Source: Membranipora membranacea (taxonomy: Eukaryota > Bryozoa > Gymnolaemata > Cheilostomatida > Membraniporidae). From it: a stretch of 64,000 nucleotides of DNA. The stretch is from positions 7,688,001 to 7,752,000 of the forward strand of contig OU612073.1 of assembly GCA_914767715.1 (NCBI GenBank), given 5' to 3'. A model generated the notes under the pieces. The model was not told the origin of the DNA. It saw only the letters and a list, made by a program, of their open reading frames with translations, and did not search any database. Below are positions 44,101 through 59,100 of this stretch, piece by piece. Every line of letters starts with the position of its first letter. Position 1 is the stretch's first letter. The translations under genes and the position numbers were made by a program.

Positions 44101-46538
44101 TATCTACTACTGGTATTCAATACTCGACCATCAGCTTTTAAGTTGAATGCAGTATGCACGAGGTACAAATGTGATCAAGATTTGCGGGATGTAAATGGGA
44201 AGGTAACTTCAATCTAGCAACCAAATATTTTTTGAGTGGAACAATAAAACTTGGTTCAAAGAACTTCATTTATTACCAAATTGTTAAATTAAACTTCTTC
44301 GATATTCTGTTCAACTTGGTTTGGTTGTTTTTAGTGATACCCATAGATTTGAAAACAGTTTGATTTAAAAACATAGATTTAAAAACTGTTTTTAAATCTA
44401 TGGTGATACCCCATTTCCCTTGGAAGTGGAAAAACAGTGATTACATTGATTTATTGCACACTTGTCTGTAACTGTTTATTTCACAGGAAAGAAGACACAG
44501 AACATACCTGATATCTACAATAACTCATTTTGGTCAAGCTCTGAAACAGGAGAGACCAACTCCCCAGCTTCATTATCAGCTTTGGGAGTAAACAACAGCT
44601 TCGCTAAACATCCTTTACTTGCCGTACCAGATAACAGGATATCTACATATCTGACCTTCCCACACACATACAGATCTAGCATTGATGTAGGCCTCTTATC
44701 GGAAGCAGGATATTTCTACAAAGGTAAATTTACAATATCTCAAACCTCAAGTTGGCTCAATAGAAAATGTTGTTTTCAATTGAATTAGTAGTTGTCTTTT
44801 CCCCATTACAAAATAAATTACAGTAGTTATCCTGTAGTATGTTGAATAGGCCCTGTGGGCCTATGTCGGGAGTCTGTCTTCAAACATGTCCCAAGACACC
44901 TATGAGAATTGCATAACAAAAGGCCTTTTGTTTGGTGAACAAATGAGTACAATGGCAGGCAAAGTTTGTTTGTCGGAATACGTGCTGGATGTGTGTGATC
45001 GATGGTTGGGGGACCTGTTTGATAGACCCAGTTCTCCACGTTTGCTACACTCATTTGTGGATATACACAATCCACCCGCAGCTACAATATGTAGGAACCA
45101 CTGGTAGAGGGTATTTTACAACTGTACTTTATTTTGTAATGCCCCTGGGTTCAGGGACCTGCAGAAAGATTTGTAGGTCAATAAGAATTATCGAAAATCT
45201 TAACTAAGTATCTGTGTGAACAGGCTGAATCGCGGCAGATCCTTGGCTATTCACTGCCGTGTAATTGGTGCCGCAGGAGTTATGAGTTCGAGTCCCATTG
45301 GGGAAGCTTTCAAGGTTGATTGTTCCAGTTCAAGCCCCTTAGCAACCTGTGGTGTATACCTATTGTCAGCCAAAACTCTTTACTATGTATCTGTGTGGCA
45401 GATCGTTTCCATAATTTCAGTCCTATTTTTAGGTGATGGGGACTCTGTTACATGTTTCTATTGTGGTTGTCATTCTCGTGAATGGAGGTCCGGTGAAGAT
45501 GTATGGAAGAGACATGCTAGAACATCCCCTAGCTGTCAACATGTGCTCTCAACTAAGGGTGCCAGTTTTGTTTCTGACACCTTGCAAGAACTTGGAGAAT
45601 ACCAGCCACACAGAGTGGAAGATCTCATTCAAGTGAGTGAATATAAAAACAATCAGCAAAATCTTTCTTTCATATAATTTATTGTTTCTTATCTGTACAG
45701 ATTAATGTTTGTATGAGACACACTGTAAATGTTACACATTTTTTCATCAGAATGTCACCACGAGAATGATCAGACCTAGATGGGACGCACCAGCCATAAG
45801 GAAAGCTATAGAAATGGGCATAGACAGGTCACATCTCAAAACAGTCGTAATCAACAGAATAAAAGTAAGTTTGACGATGGTGAATAATAGAAGTTGCGCC
45901 TCCATGAAAAATGAGCAGATAAATCTAGTCCCAATTCCCTTTGTGCAGGGATTCTGGACATCTCCCAAACTTACTGCCTAGTGAACATCAGGCAAGCTTA
46001 CACAGACTGCGATGTACGCCAACAGCGCAGCTATAAGCTACTTATGATTTAAATTAAATAAATTCTTGTCATTTTGCAGAGGGGTGAGAGAGATTTCAGA
46101 TTCTTGGCGGAGGTTGTCCACGCTGTGAACGATTTGAAAGTTCCGCCTTCAAACCTGCCTAAAGATACCCAAGCAGTTGACAAGTTACCAAAAGTAGTTC
46201 AGCTCACTCACAGTTATGAGTCAGACAGTGAGGACGATGCCGGAAGCGTAGAAGAAGCAGACCAATCAGATGGTAGCAGCAGAAATTCTGACGTTCAAGC
46301 TGACAATGTACAAGAAACACCCCAATCATCAGAGGCTATGCCAGAGCCAACTCCTATTATCAATGTCAGAGACACAATTACACAACTCACATGTAAAATT
46401 TGTTTCTCAGGAGTAGTAGGGATAATATTTCTACCTTGCGGACATCTTGCCTGCTGTGTATCATGTGCCCCTGCTATGGTAGACTGTCCTATATGTAGGA
46501 AAACAATCAACGGCACTATACAAGCCTTTATGCCTTAA
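41109..46538 (+). CDS. Inhibitor-of-apoptosis protein: three BIRs, UBA, RING (XIAP-like order)
   Basis: Nine coding exons: 41,109-41,211; 41,421-41,765; 42,991-43,141; 43,416-43,579; 43,907-44,044; 44,487-44,723; 45,433-45,632; 45,751-45,864; 46,080-46,538; 636 aa, every junction in frame. BIR1 (exon 2) has CNAC, His and Cys in C-x2-C-x17-H-x6-C. BIR2 (exons 4-5) has CAFC with C-x2-C-x19-H-x6-C. BIR3 (exons 6-7) is canonical, CFYC with C-x2-C-x16-H-x6-C. A UBA follows (AIRKAIEMGIDRSHLK), then an acidic Ser-rich linker, then a C-terminal C3HC4 RING (CKICF ... LPCGHLACC ... CPICRK). No CARD lies between UBA and RING, so it is closer to XIAP than to cIAP. By family it binds caspases through BIRs and ubiquitinates through the RING. 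Starting at the later ATG (41,459), which precedes a lysine-rich run, would drop about 50 residues. Confidence 0.85.
42246..42268. repeat. GATAA pentanucleotide repeat
   Basis: Four to five units of AGATA in IAP intron 2; the rest of that 1.2-kb intron has no recognised feature. Confidence 0.8.
44341..44403. repeat. Short inverted repeat in an IAP intron
   Basis: CCATAGATTT ... AAATCTATGG with an inner AAAACAGTTT / AAAACTGTTT pair, able to form a hairpin of about 60 nt. It may be a tiny mobile element. It is not seen in the inverted duplicate at 3.8-4.8 kb. Confidence 0.6.
45220..45350 (+). repeat. Possible SINE with B-box-like motif
   Basis: AGTTCGAGTCCCA resembles a Pol III B box, but the A box is unclear. 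It lies in the intron before the last BIR exon. Confidence 0.3.
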
Positions 46539-46570
46539 GCTTGCCAGAAACACTTATATTTGATAATATA

Positions 46571-46576
46571 AATAAA
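46571..46576 (+). terminator. Polyadenylation signal of the IAP gene
   Basis: AATAAA 33 bp after the stop. The THADA stop lies 588 bp further on the opposite strand, so the two genes converge. Confidence 0.7.
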
Positions 46577-47126
46577 TGTGCAATAGGTTTTTTTCTTCCT
46601 CAATCTTATATTCATTGTTAGTTACATGTATTATTATGTATTGTTATGATTTCACACACAAGACGGTTTCAGGTATATCACTATTTCATTATATATATTA
46701 TAGTTTTTATCCAAAAGAAAATGCTCCACATTTGGAAAGAAATCTCAAAAAGACCATTTCTCGGTTTGCAACTTCAAAGCAACTTCAATGCACAAAAACA
46801 CTCAGTCAATACCTCATCTTGTCTTTCTGTACCGATTTTATAATCAACTGCGAACTGTAGATATTAGCAGTTCTGGTTTATTTATTTATCCTAGCCTTTA
46901 TCAAAAGTTCTTTTCTAATTTTCAATCAATACCGGTGGTGTTTCGGTTGTCTTTCATTTTTATCATTACGTTCATTACCAAATAAATAAAGTCATAGATA
47001 AAAAATCGGTCTCCAGCAAATTTTCTGGGAACAATTAATTTCCAGCACCAATTAGCACCCACCATAGACTTGATAACAATAATAAAAATAACAATATTAT
47101 AAATTATTATTTTAGTCTATTGCCAC

Positions 47127-50100
47127 CTACTGAGACATTGTATTTAAAATATTCATGATCTCTAAATAAGACTCTTTCATATTTCCTGATAAGTTATCAC
47201 TCAGCTGACCATAGTCCTTCCCTAACAACAAATTGACTCTTAGTGATATCTGAGAGGCTCTGCCGAGCTTATGTAGAGATGCGCAGATAAACTCAATCAT
47301 CACTGGTCTCTCATAATAAACATTCAACTCATCCTGGAAAAACATCTGCCCAGCTCTACAAGATTAACAACAATCTAATAGCGTTAATTAGTGATACTTG
47401 GATACCGGCATCACAGAATGAACTAAAGATAAATTAATAACAGTAGACTGATAGGTTAATTTCAATCCAGTTAGCCTGTATTTAAAATTGCTTCACCTCA
47501 ACTGTGAAGACGGTGGGATACAGGAAACAGTGGAGGGGGCGCTGAGCTTAATCAAAATAAGGCCTTGTCAAGATACGATGGCCATCCCAAACAAATACAA
47601 GACACACAATTTAATAAATAAGAAATCAATTAATAATTTGACAAGATACTGCTTAAAAAGTATGCTATCAGGAAGTGCCAGCAACTGTTAGTTGTTTTAA
47701 ATCAGGAGTTACGTATCATATTACAAAGAGGAGGCAACCTACATGTTTTGCACGACAAGCCTGTTTTTATGTACACGGGGTTATGATATTCACGTACCTA
47801 TCCTGTTCTGACAGAGTGACATAGTGTTGGATGTTACCAGCGATGAGTTTGGTTAGCCAGGTAACATGTGCGGTGGTTTCTATACCCAGCATGGGAGGTA
47901 ACACGTTCAACACCTGCAAATATAGATCAACCTTATGCATTGTACTTTTGTCTGGACAAGAGTATCAATTACTGAATTATCCATTCATAATTCTCAATTG
48001 TGAGGAAAGATGTCATAGATATTTTCAAATTAACAAGTATTGATGGTTCTCCACAACGAATTTGTGGTGATGCATCAAAAAAATTGTGTTCATTTCCTTC
48101 AGCATTTATTGATGCTTTTTTTGACAAAGTTAGAATGTAGTTTGGCACAGCAGCCTTACTATTTCTTGTCTAAGTTTCACACTGTTCTAATTCGCATACC
48201 TGATATACAGCATTGTTGTAGTGCAGATCATTATTCGCAGGTATCGCCATCTGATGTGATTGGTCAATCTTGGTGTGTAGCTGATTGGCTAATCTTATCA
48301 AACTACAAGTTGTCTCTCCTGCATTGACCCTGATCTCACTGACTTCATCACACAACAACACTAACAGAGTGTCAAGTATCCTACAATGATATAAACAGTA
48401 GCAGAAATTTAATTATTAAATCTTACAATAAACATATGCAGAGGAAACCAATCACCTTTGCTTTACTTATGGCAGTTTATTTCATCAGTTTAGTTTTCTC
48501 TGAAGAAAAAGGCATTCATTGTGTACCACAGGGGTCTCAGATTGACAAAAAAATAAAGAAAACCGCATTTGATTACACAAGTTAGTAGAGATTGGTAGAT
48601 AAATACCTCAGAATCTGTAATGGTGAGAAGTTGTGTCCCTTTCCAACAAGCTGTGATACAATTTTTATACAAGACACTGCTGCTGACCTGCTGGCCTCAC
48701 TCTTATCAGGTAACGCTGAGTCATAGACATCGTCTAATATCAAATCTGTTGTGCTAGAATAAAGATGAAACAATGATTATGACAGCAACAACCAACAGTG
48801 TTTATATGTAACAACACCACTTTCAGAAACTAAATTCATTAACAAACCCGTAACTTTAATGATAATACATGTGTTCGGAGATATGTTTGAAATGCATGTT
48901 GAGCTACAGTGAGTGAATTAAATCAAGCGAACACAGCATAAACTGATATACAATTCCACACCTATGGATAAATTGTCACGGATGGACCCAGTTGTACCGA
49001 TGTTATACATGAAACATTATTTATACCTATCATGTGTTTACTGTATCACGATTGAAATCACAATAAGCTCGCACACAAGTTTATGTTGGTAGTATCTCCT
49101 AACTTACCCTTTAGTATCGGACACTGTATGACTATGATTTAGTGAGAATACCCTGAGAACTACTAGTTCTGGTACAGATGTAGGGACTTTCCCAGCCAGT
49201 GTGATGAGTTTGGACATGTCAGATTGTGACAGCTGTACACCGTGCAAAGTGAATGAAGTGGTCAGGTGCTCCATCAATGCATCAGAGTAAGCAGATGAAA
49301 GCTCGCCTGCCAGCCACACCTATGAGTAGAACGCAACAGTGAAGGCTATTTACCTTATATACTACTCATTGGCTCCCCCCCCCCCCCCAAATAATATAGG
49401 GTTGGAGGCCAGCTCTATCCTTTGCTTGCACAAAAATATTTTTACCCATCATGTTTGACCTCGAACCTGTGCTTCTATGGGCATACCTAGCAGAACATTT
49501 AGCTATGCCAGGCAGACAGTGCCAATGTCAGCATACAATTTCGAATAAGAGATTCTTCGGAGTTTTTGTGCATATATCACACCACTGCAGTCTATAAAAC
49601 TTAATTAATCACTGATTCAGGGTTCGAGGTAATAGTATATATTAATTTTATGTGTGTAACTCATTAGATAATCAGATCTGAGCCTATATGCTATATACCT
49701 GTACACGTTGACAGTGTTCTTGAGAGTGAAAGTTTTTGACTAGATGATCCATAAGTATACTCTGTAACTGCCGATCACTTATCCTCATGAGAAGTGATAA
49801 AAGAGTGTCAAAAGAGGAGATATGAGTCAACAGTTTACTGCAGGTAATGAGCATCAATCCCTCACCAGGCATCTACAATATTCATAATAATATTTGTTTA
49901 TCAAAAATGTACCCTAGTGGAGTGAAGCATTTTCAGCCGACATTGAACTTCTTTATTTCAGATAAACTAGAAGCTCAGCTAAATGAATTTGGTGTAAGCT
50001 AATATTAAGTCACCTTCAAACTAATTTAACTAAAATCTAGCACATCTAGAGTAAATCAGGTCAAAGTCTTCCTTTGTCCTTATAACAAATTTGGTCCTAA

Positions 50101-53100
50101 TGAAAGGTGGATCAAAATACAGTTGTACCAAAGGGCGGGTGTGTCTAGTTAATTCAAATGATTCTCAGGTAAAAATAAGGTCACGCTAGACTTGTTGACG
50201 ATTTATATAGTAGGAAAAACTGAGAATATGGGTATGGAGAAACCAATAGGAATAAAAAAAAGTATTTCCTCAACTTCATTGATTTTCACTTTTCCTCATC
50301 AACTGATAATATCTTTAGTTTTAATCAGTTCTGAGGACGTAGACAGATTTACATTAGTTCAGATATTGTGATTAGTGATATCAGTATGCAGGTTATCGTA
50401 CCTGTGTTTTGGGTGAAGTCAGGGCCTCTGTAAGCCATTTCTCTAGCCTCTCCATCTGTACAGATGCCCTGTCATGTGATTGCTCATGTGACCCGGTGTA
50501 GAGCACCTGTTGTACAATGTCTAGATAACATGTCTTCAGTACGTGACAGCTGGTATTAGTGAGGAAGATCATCATCCTATTCCTGATGATGGCCGACACC
50601 ATGTCCAGTATTCCTGAAGTGTCTCTGACAAAACAAAAGGCAGCAATGCCGGTTCAGAGTAAGTAATGTATGTGTTGGCAGAACAAAACATTCACTGGAA
50701 ATACTTCTGATATATTGTGAAAAGAGACATCAGCATTGGCTGACATACATCAGTAATCATCAGAAGCAAGACCTTAGTGGTTTCTCGGAAAGTTGCTCAC
50801 CCTTTAACATGCCCACTGAGTAAGCCTAATAAACGTGGTGGTGGTGGGGAAAATTAAAGGATTTTTTTCAGTAGTAAAGCTGGTTTCTTAGGTTGTTTTA
50901 GAGTCATGCTTTCGTTTAATTAAAGCACACAACTAAGATTAAACTTTTCAGGCCATATTAAATTGATATGCAAATGCCCCAGACATGAATACAGCAGCAA
51001 GTTTATGTTGGTTCAGGCCAAGTATCACACAACTAGATGAGTTTCTATGCAATAATGTCTCTCAGATTATGGGGTGCCCATCTAAAGACCATCCAGCTCA
51101 CCTGGTAGACTGAGAACTGATGCTGGATATGAGAGAGTTCACAGTAAGTAGAGTAGTATGTATACAGTTGGCTGATGATTGAGTGAATATAGCCTGAGTG
51201 AAGGACAGCAGGCTATCTGATATTTGAGACCAGCTGTCTACAGTCACTGTGAGACAGAGAGAAGTTAACCTGCGGACCACATATATTGGGCTAATCATGT
51301 ATCTTCTCAGTTCCTTCCTGTATGGCTCCATATCACTAAAAATAAAAAATGAGATATATTATCTCAGAGTTAGCAAACATAATATTTTCAATTTAGAGAT
51401 GGCAAATACAAGTGTGACAGTCAAAAAATCTGACTTAAGGTTTCATCAAAATAAACACACTGAGTCACTTCTTCATGACCTGTTTGTGTCCCTCTAACAA
51501 TTTGATTTTTTGCTGCTTTCACAACGTCACATGGCATCAGCTCATATTGTGTGCAAGTCTTTGTATTGAATACACCTACAAGAGAATAGCATAGCTTGGA
51601 ATGTTATAATGCTAATCGGAGAGGACAATGCAGGATGTGACATACAATCAACCAATCAAACCACAGAGCCTGAAAGCATGCTTTTACATAACCAAGTTCA
51701 CAGTCTACTTACTATGAGCTCTGTGATGAGGACAGAGTACAAGGAGAAAGTGTACTCAGAAGTGATAGTATAGGGAATATAGAAGGATCAGGTTTTCCCG
51801 GCTCGGAATCCCTCAGCTTATTTAGCATGAATTTATACATATTAGGATACTGAGAGAATAGCTCCACACAGCTCGTACTGATAACTGAACCATCAGACTG
51901 CCGCTTCTGTCCGATCATTCTCTGTGAGCAGGAGGCTGTAAAGGAAAACCAGCAAGTAATGTCGTTCTCTTCATTAATTGCGTGTATATATGCTCAAGTT
52001 TGCAATTGCCATTAGTATTCTTACTGCGTACCACAAGGAACCAAGGGTTCCTTCTGGCAAAATCAGAATCATAAACTCCCCATCGTTTAAAGCCTTGCAA
52101 AAATTCTTTAAAGAGGTATATAATACTTTGAAACTTGTCATGATTTTTCCTCGATCAGACATATGTATAGTGCACTTCACTTATTTAATTAAAACCTCTG
52201 AGGACCTCCAAATGTTGTTCTAATTTGGAAAAGTTCGAGTAAAGCATTGAGGTTTGACTGAAGAGAATGATTTTCCTTAAAATAATAATACTTGAACAAA
52301 AGGAAATACAGTGTACATGTTAAATATGACTAACTTACCGAATAGTTGCGTAGCGGCGTTCCTGAGAGCCCACAGAGGGGAGGTAAATCCTTCTATACAC
52401 AGCATGGTAATCTCAGAGAGGTACTGTCTTATAGAACCGGATAGTTTAGCGTCTACTACTAAAGCCTTGAGTATGTTGAGAGAGTGAGCCTGTGGGAGGT
52501 CTGTTCTATCATCGAGCTGCTCAGCTGACGCTAAGCTGTCACATGATCTCAATAACTCTGTCACCACAGCATGTAACAGGTGACTCTGTAATGTTGAGAT
52601 AATAATTTATTGCAACTCTCACAGAAACCATGGGGTTTATAATTGAGTAGCTTCAAATGAATGAAAGGAAAGAATTCATAAATGCAGTGTGTCACAAAAA
52701 CTAGATGGACTAGCAAATTTTACAAAAAGTGTTTGCATGTTGAGCAGTCAATTAAAGGTTACTGTGATGTGAGGTGTGCACATCAGGGACAACTCGTCTC
52801 TGGTTTTAAAGGTTTCATTTAATTTCATTTCATTTCTGTCACTTGTTTTAGAGTTTTTTAATCTAATTTAATTCTGGAAAAATTCTTCTTTTTGGCAAAC
52901 TATAAGCGATCTCTCAGCCTTGAGTAAGGTTGTAAGGTTTAAATAATCTCATCAAGCTCTTTCCACATTTCACAACGAGATCAAGTCATTAACCGTAAGT
53001 GCCAAATAAAATCCAGGCTCTTAGTTTCATTGTGGGGAGGGGAATGCAAGGTTTTCAATTGCATTGTGGGAATGCTCGGTTTTATATAGCGCTGCAGGAT

Positions 53101-56100
53101 GCTCTGAGCCTAAATACTTTATAAAAAATCTTTAAGATGACAAAGCCATACCTGTTTGGACTGGTTTTCAGCAGCGAGTACACATTGTACTATAATAGGA
53201 AATCCACCTGATCTTCTGGTGACTGATGATGTCATAATACTATCTGTGTATCTAATAACTGTATCCAGTACCTGATAATGACACAGACATCAGATATATA
53301 CAATGTTGTCGTATATAACAGTCCACAAAATAAGCAGTATGTTAGATGATACATGCGCGATGAAGACACAGCACCAACAGTAGACCTGTAAAGCAAGCCT
53401 AGTTTGAGGCACTGAAGATTTTCATAAACAGAAATCACCCTTGGCATGTGTGGATGAAATAATAATAATAATCATATCAATTTTATTTGCTGATCCCGTC
53501 ATAGATGACATATAAGACCGTGCATGAAACCAATATCACAATGAATTAGGTGTTGCCAATGACTTGGAATTGTCAATTCGATTTAAAAAGTGAATTGGCT
53601 CCCTTGATATGAGCTAACACATTCTGAATGTGCAGATCACTCACCTTATCGATAATGGCCTGAGGTGTTTTGTTAAACTCTACATTAGAACTGTTTATCA
53701 TTGAGTGACAGAACTGAATCAACCCGAGGCTGCTTCCTTCAATGACTCCCTGAAACATTCAAATAAGATCACAATGAAGTGAGTTGGGATTTATACAATA
53801 TAATAACAAATTGGTTTGATCACAACAGCGACAATACTACAATAGCATTTTTTCACTTGCAAAGAGCAACTGGCAGTTTGCCAACATAATTAACGCAAAA
53901 ATCAACCTCTGTAGATGAACTGGTTGCAAATGTTGGTCAGAGGAGCAAAATATAAATGGTTGTGAATAAGAATCAGGAAAGGAGTCTCCTTGAACCAATT
54001 CGATTCTAATTTGATTCTGATGTGATTCCATTCCGAGTCAATATGAGTCAATAAAAGTCACTGTGAGTATTAAACCAACCTTAGTACCTTATATAAGGGA
54101 TACTTACCCTGTGTCTGCACCGTGTCAGTGTAGAGTAGAACATATCACTGATAAGCTTCACCTGTGACAAGTCTAACAGGTGCCTGTATATAATACTGTG
54201 TCTACTCAGGATACCACTCAAACAACAAGCTTCCTGTCAAATAATTATAGTTATATATTTAATAGTTGTTATATATTTCTAGTCAGTCAGCAACTAGACA
54301 ACAAGTCTAGCAACGATGGCCAAAATCAGATAAAGATTATGAATAATAATGAATATAAAAAAGATTAGGTTCTGACAAAAATAAAGTAAAGCAAGTTTAA
54401 TTTTAGCGGGTCACAGTAACAATTAGCTATATAGGGAAGAAAAACTTTAGGTTATAGTGAGAGATCATGATGATGTTTACTGTTCGGTAGTTTGCGATAA
54501 AATGCAGTGATTGATGTATTGATAAATTACCTTGAGTGTTAGCCAGCACCAGGCGGACACTCTGTCGCCCAGATCACCGAGTTTACTGCTGACTCCGCTG
54601 TCGACGTTCTGTCCTTTGTGGTGGGCCGACTCTGTGATGATCTGTTCTATGGCTGTCTCCATCTCCTCAAACGAAGGGGATACATCTAAAACAACAGAAA
54701 AAGGCTCAGTTTTCAATACTTACTCATTACCAAAATAAAAAACATAGCATCATTTTTTAACTGTCATTATATAATATTAGAGCTGCTAAAAAGGTTTTAG
54801 AAACAATAGATATGAAATATTAATTCATGCACAATAAGATTGGTCGGGGTAAAATGTAAAACCTTCAAATATCACAAAATTTCTACCAACGGTGTCAATT
54901 CATAGCCATATAATATATATGCCTGTGCGCTCATGTCAATATTTAACTCAAATCATATATCAGATATCTTTAATTTATTGTCAGAACCTGTGGTTCACAC
55001 AATCTGACTCCTAACTTGAGCATACATGTGTTGTGAAGGATTCATATTCATGTTTTTAGGGTGTAAAGTCATTCAATAACTGTGTAGTGAACACTCTTGC
55101 TTTTGCTTGTTTTGTGGGAGGGTAGAATACCGCCCCACCAACACCACGACTGGCTATGATTGCGGAGTATTCCTATCATAAGGTTTGATGTCATACATGT
55201 CCTTTGTACTATATCTTGGAGTTGTCTTCTCTGTTCATACTACTAAGGAGTTACCACCCTACACTGACCTATATATGACAGAGACTGACTTGACCGTGAC
55301 CTTGATGAGACTATACACATGGGCACTTGTCTACTGACTTTCATGGTAAGTGGACTGCCTTATAACTTGCCATCCTTGTATAGAACCCAACTTCGTCACA
55401 ATGATCACTTCTGCTCTCTTATCCTCATCATCTCTATGAATCAAAGCTTTGTCTAGCATGAATCAGTTTAAAGGGGCATATCAGCGCTTACCTTTGCTCT
55501 GACATGTTAGAGATAGTATATCTAGCACAGTGCTCACAGATCTCAGACATATATTACTAACATTTGCTCCGAGAGTAGATAATTCCTCAGTAGATAAGAG
55601 ACTCAGGTAATCTGTATCATTTAATATCCCCTCTACTGATATCATATATCCTACAAGAGTGAAATATATAAAATAAGTTTTGCTAGCTCAATTTTAATTG
55701 AGTAAACTCTCATTTTTAAACTTTGTTTAAAAGCTTAACATTCCATGATATTTTGCAGATTTCGACTGTTTTCCTCGGTGAGAATTAATTACTCTTTCTG
55801 ACTGTAATGCAGGAAGTTGTACTGTCGTAGATTCCGTGACATTGCTGTACAATCAGAATGAGGGGACCTATAAGGTCCTTCAAACACATAGAATTAAATG
55901 TACCTAGCAATCGCATTGTCCAACTGATAACCAGTACTTTGTTTAAAAATCTCACATCCACATTTAAATATCCACAATTCACTTTACATCTCACTCACCA
56001 TAAACATGATGGGAGGTTACTACGTTATGATAATCTGTCTGCACATCGGTGACACAGTTGGACATAGTACTGAGGATATTGTGTACTAGTTCTTTCTTCT

Positions 56101-59100
56101 TTTTCTCTTCTGTCAAGCTGACAAAAGACAAAGATCAAGATTACAGAGGTTTCTTTGTTGCGATGTCGCCATGATATCACAGAATTTAAAATTGTAATAT
56201 AAGTGGTAAATGGTATATATTATGTTCTTCAAATACATAATGAAACATCGCTGCCAAGTTGGTATTTATTTTCTACAAAGCTACCTGCTGCATCACCGTC
56301 TATTTTTGTTATCCGCATTGCTTCGATTGTTTCAACGGTATATGACAGCAGACTAACCGCAGCTGGTGTTGCTATGGAACTGTTATAATTCATATAGAGC
56401 AGTGAACCAAAGTAAATGATGCAGCTAATGTAAGGAGACTCACAGTTTATATATGAGTGTATATGTAAGAGCACCAGACTCTGCTACTGAAGCTTTAGCA
56501 CTTTCTATCAGTTGTCTCCACTTATCCATATTACTGAGTAAGTAGTCAGTCACGTCTCCCCTGTGAAGTAAGTAAGAGGTCATGGGTTAATTGGTCCTTC
56601 AATAATGTGAGATAAGGTGGGTATTGTCAGGTAGTTTGGGACATATATAACCTAGAAGAGTTATATAGGCTAGAGGAGGGGGCTCATAAAAAATTAAGAG
56701 GGTGGGTAAATGTAAGCATGCCATTATTGTTTCAATTTCAAATCAGTGAAAAGGTGAACTTTTCCTCCTGTGAATCATCTAGGACCTAGAAACTAGGTGT
56801 TATACTATGTATGCCCTACACTCTTTGGTGGTAATAAGAGGGGAATACATTGGAAGCTGTCAATTCTTTATCTCAGTGCCGACAACTCTAATTCTAAACC
56901 AATCCAATGGAACAGCCATTGGTCTAAACTGGAAGGGTTGTGTAGTCATGAATTTACTTTGAAATCAACACGGGCCAAACATATCTAGTCTTCTATTTCC
57001 AATAAGGAAACAGCTACTCACCAGATTGGGGCAAACTTAGGGCAGGTCTTCAGTGTGAGCAAGTCATAAGACAACTTCTGTATCTGAAGAGGTGAAACAA
57101 TAAAATAAAACGTAAAAAAACAAGACTGGGTCATAACTAACATGTTTATTCATCCTGATATGTACATACTCAATATTTGAAAATGAGCAATGTCGAAATG
57201 ACTCTAAAATGACCAGATGATCTGGCAGAACCAAGAACATATATCTGTGACAATAAAAATGAACAACTGGTCTCAACGGAACAACAAAGGAGCAGCCAAG
57301 GCTGCACCTTACCATTCCACGAAAACGATCTGACATTACCTCTCCAGACGAGTCTATAAGGCATGTATTGATAACTCTCTGCTTGAAAACTGTAAAACTG
57401 CCCTGTTCTGATGTACTATCCGACTGTTCAGAGAAAGCCTTAGCTAATACTTTACTGATGGACTCTGATAGTGATGCCTGAAAAAGAGGAGGGAAGGTGC
57501 TACAGTATTTATTCATGTATGCTGAGCAGAACATTGTACATAATAGAAAAGACTAAAGAACATCTCTTGGACCATAGCTCAGAGTCCAACATTTTTACTA
57601 TATAAAATTTATTTCCATTCAGCTATGATCATGCAAACATCTACCAGAAAAAAAACACTATATACACTGCCAGCAACAGCTGTTTCTTACCCATTACTGA
57701 AAAAGTCAGCCCAGTCCATATAGAAAACAACCTGAAATTCAGGTGAACATGGATCAGAACTGATCTGCACAAGCAAAGGTTTCCTCTAATATGAAAGATC
57801 AACTAGTTTACAATTGTGATAACGCCATGGTCACTGGACGTAACTTACACATCTCTGTTGAGAGCTTTCCTCTATCACACTATTCAGTAGTCTGACTATA
57901 CGAGTAGATAACTTGAGAGTTGTCTCCTTCCGCTGGAAGTTACCTCCCCTAAGCAGTGATTTATAACACAGTCTGGTCATCCAAGTCATGTGTGTCATCA
58001 GATAGTCATCGCCTTCAGTATTCTATAAAAAAAAAACATTCAGGAAACATGAAAATAATTACTTCTTAGACTAATGACAAAATTTAGGGATTTCATGTGA
58101 CATGAGATAGAACTAGAACAAGTTTGTTCCTTCTGTGAATTTAAGAAAAGAAAATTAGCTCTCAAAATCCATCTGCAGAGTCAAATATAGTTGAGGAATG
58201 AGAAGTTACAATGATTTCAAAAATAATAACTATTTACTGGGAAAAAATGCTAAATGTAAATCAGACATTATTGATGGATAGGGCATTGTTTATGACATCA
58301 AATCCTTCCTTATCAATGTAAACAAATTGTTCTGACATATTTGGCGCCAAAATGGAGCAAATGTACAGAATCGGAATTGGTTGTTCTATCAACTTGGATA
58401 GGAATGGGAGAAAGTGAATCTGAACTGAACTCCTTCTTTAAATGACGCAGAGCTGCTGGGCTCTCTGTCTTATACTCACATAGGCAGTGGAGTATTTGAA
58501 GTAGTAAGCTATTCTAGACAGCCAGGCTTGTAAAGAGGATATAAGCTGATGTCTGAATGCTGGACAGTCTATATTCATATTACCAGTGAGTGCTGATTCT
58601 AACAAAGATACCTCTGTCTCTGTGATCACATCTACAATAAGACCAGAAAAAATGAATATATAACCTACATTATTTGCAATACATATTTATATTGGAAAAT
58701 AAGTGAGGAGTGTCCGATGGAAACAAGAATGGATGTAGTGAAAGGGCTTTAAGAGGAACATGTTATGATCATGTTACACAAAACTCCCTGATGATGTCAG
58801 TAACAATGATACCTCAGCCTCTGTGATGAAATCTACAATTTGACCAGAAATTCTAAATATAGTACATACATGCATACATACATACATTGTAAAACTAGTA
58901 AAGACTGGTCGCACGCAACAAAAATACATGAAAGTGACATATTTTTTAGAAGGATTGAACATGTTACACAAAACTCTCTAATCTCACCAACGTCGGACCA
59001 CAATGCTATCATATCCTGATATGTTGGTTCAAGTTTATCAATTAAGTTTTTATCATAAAACTGTATGAAACCAACCTGAAGGTTTGGAGCTCAGGCAAAT

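Noticed and set aside
45216-45677. 153-codon single-exon gene
   Set aside because: Its second half is the IAP BIR3 exon read through from the preceding intron.
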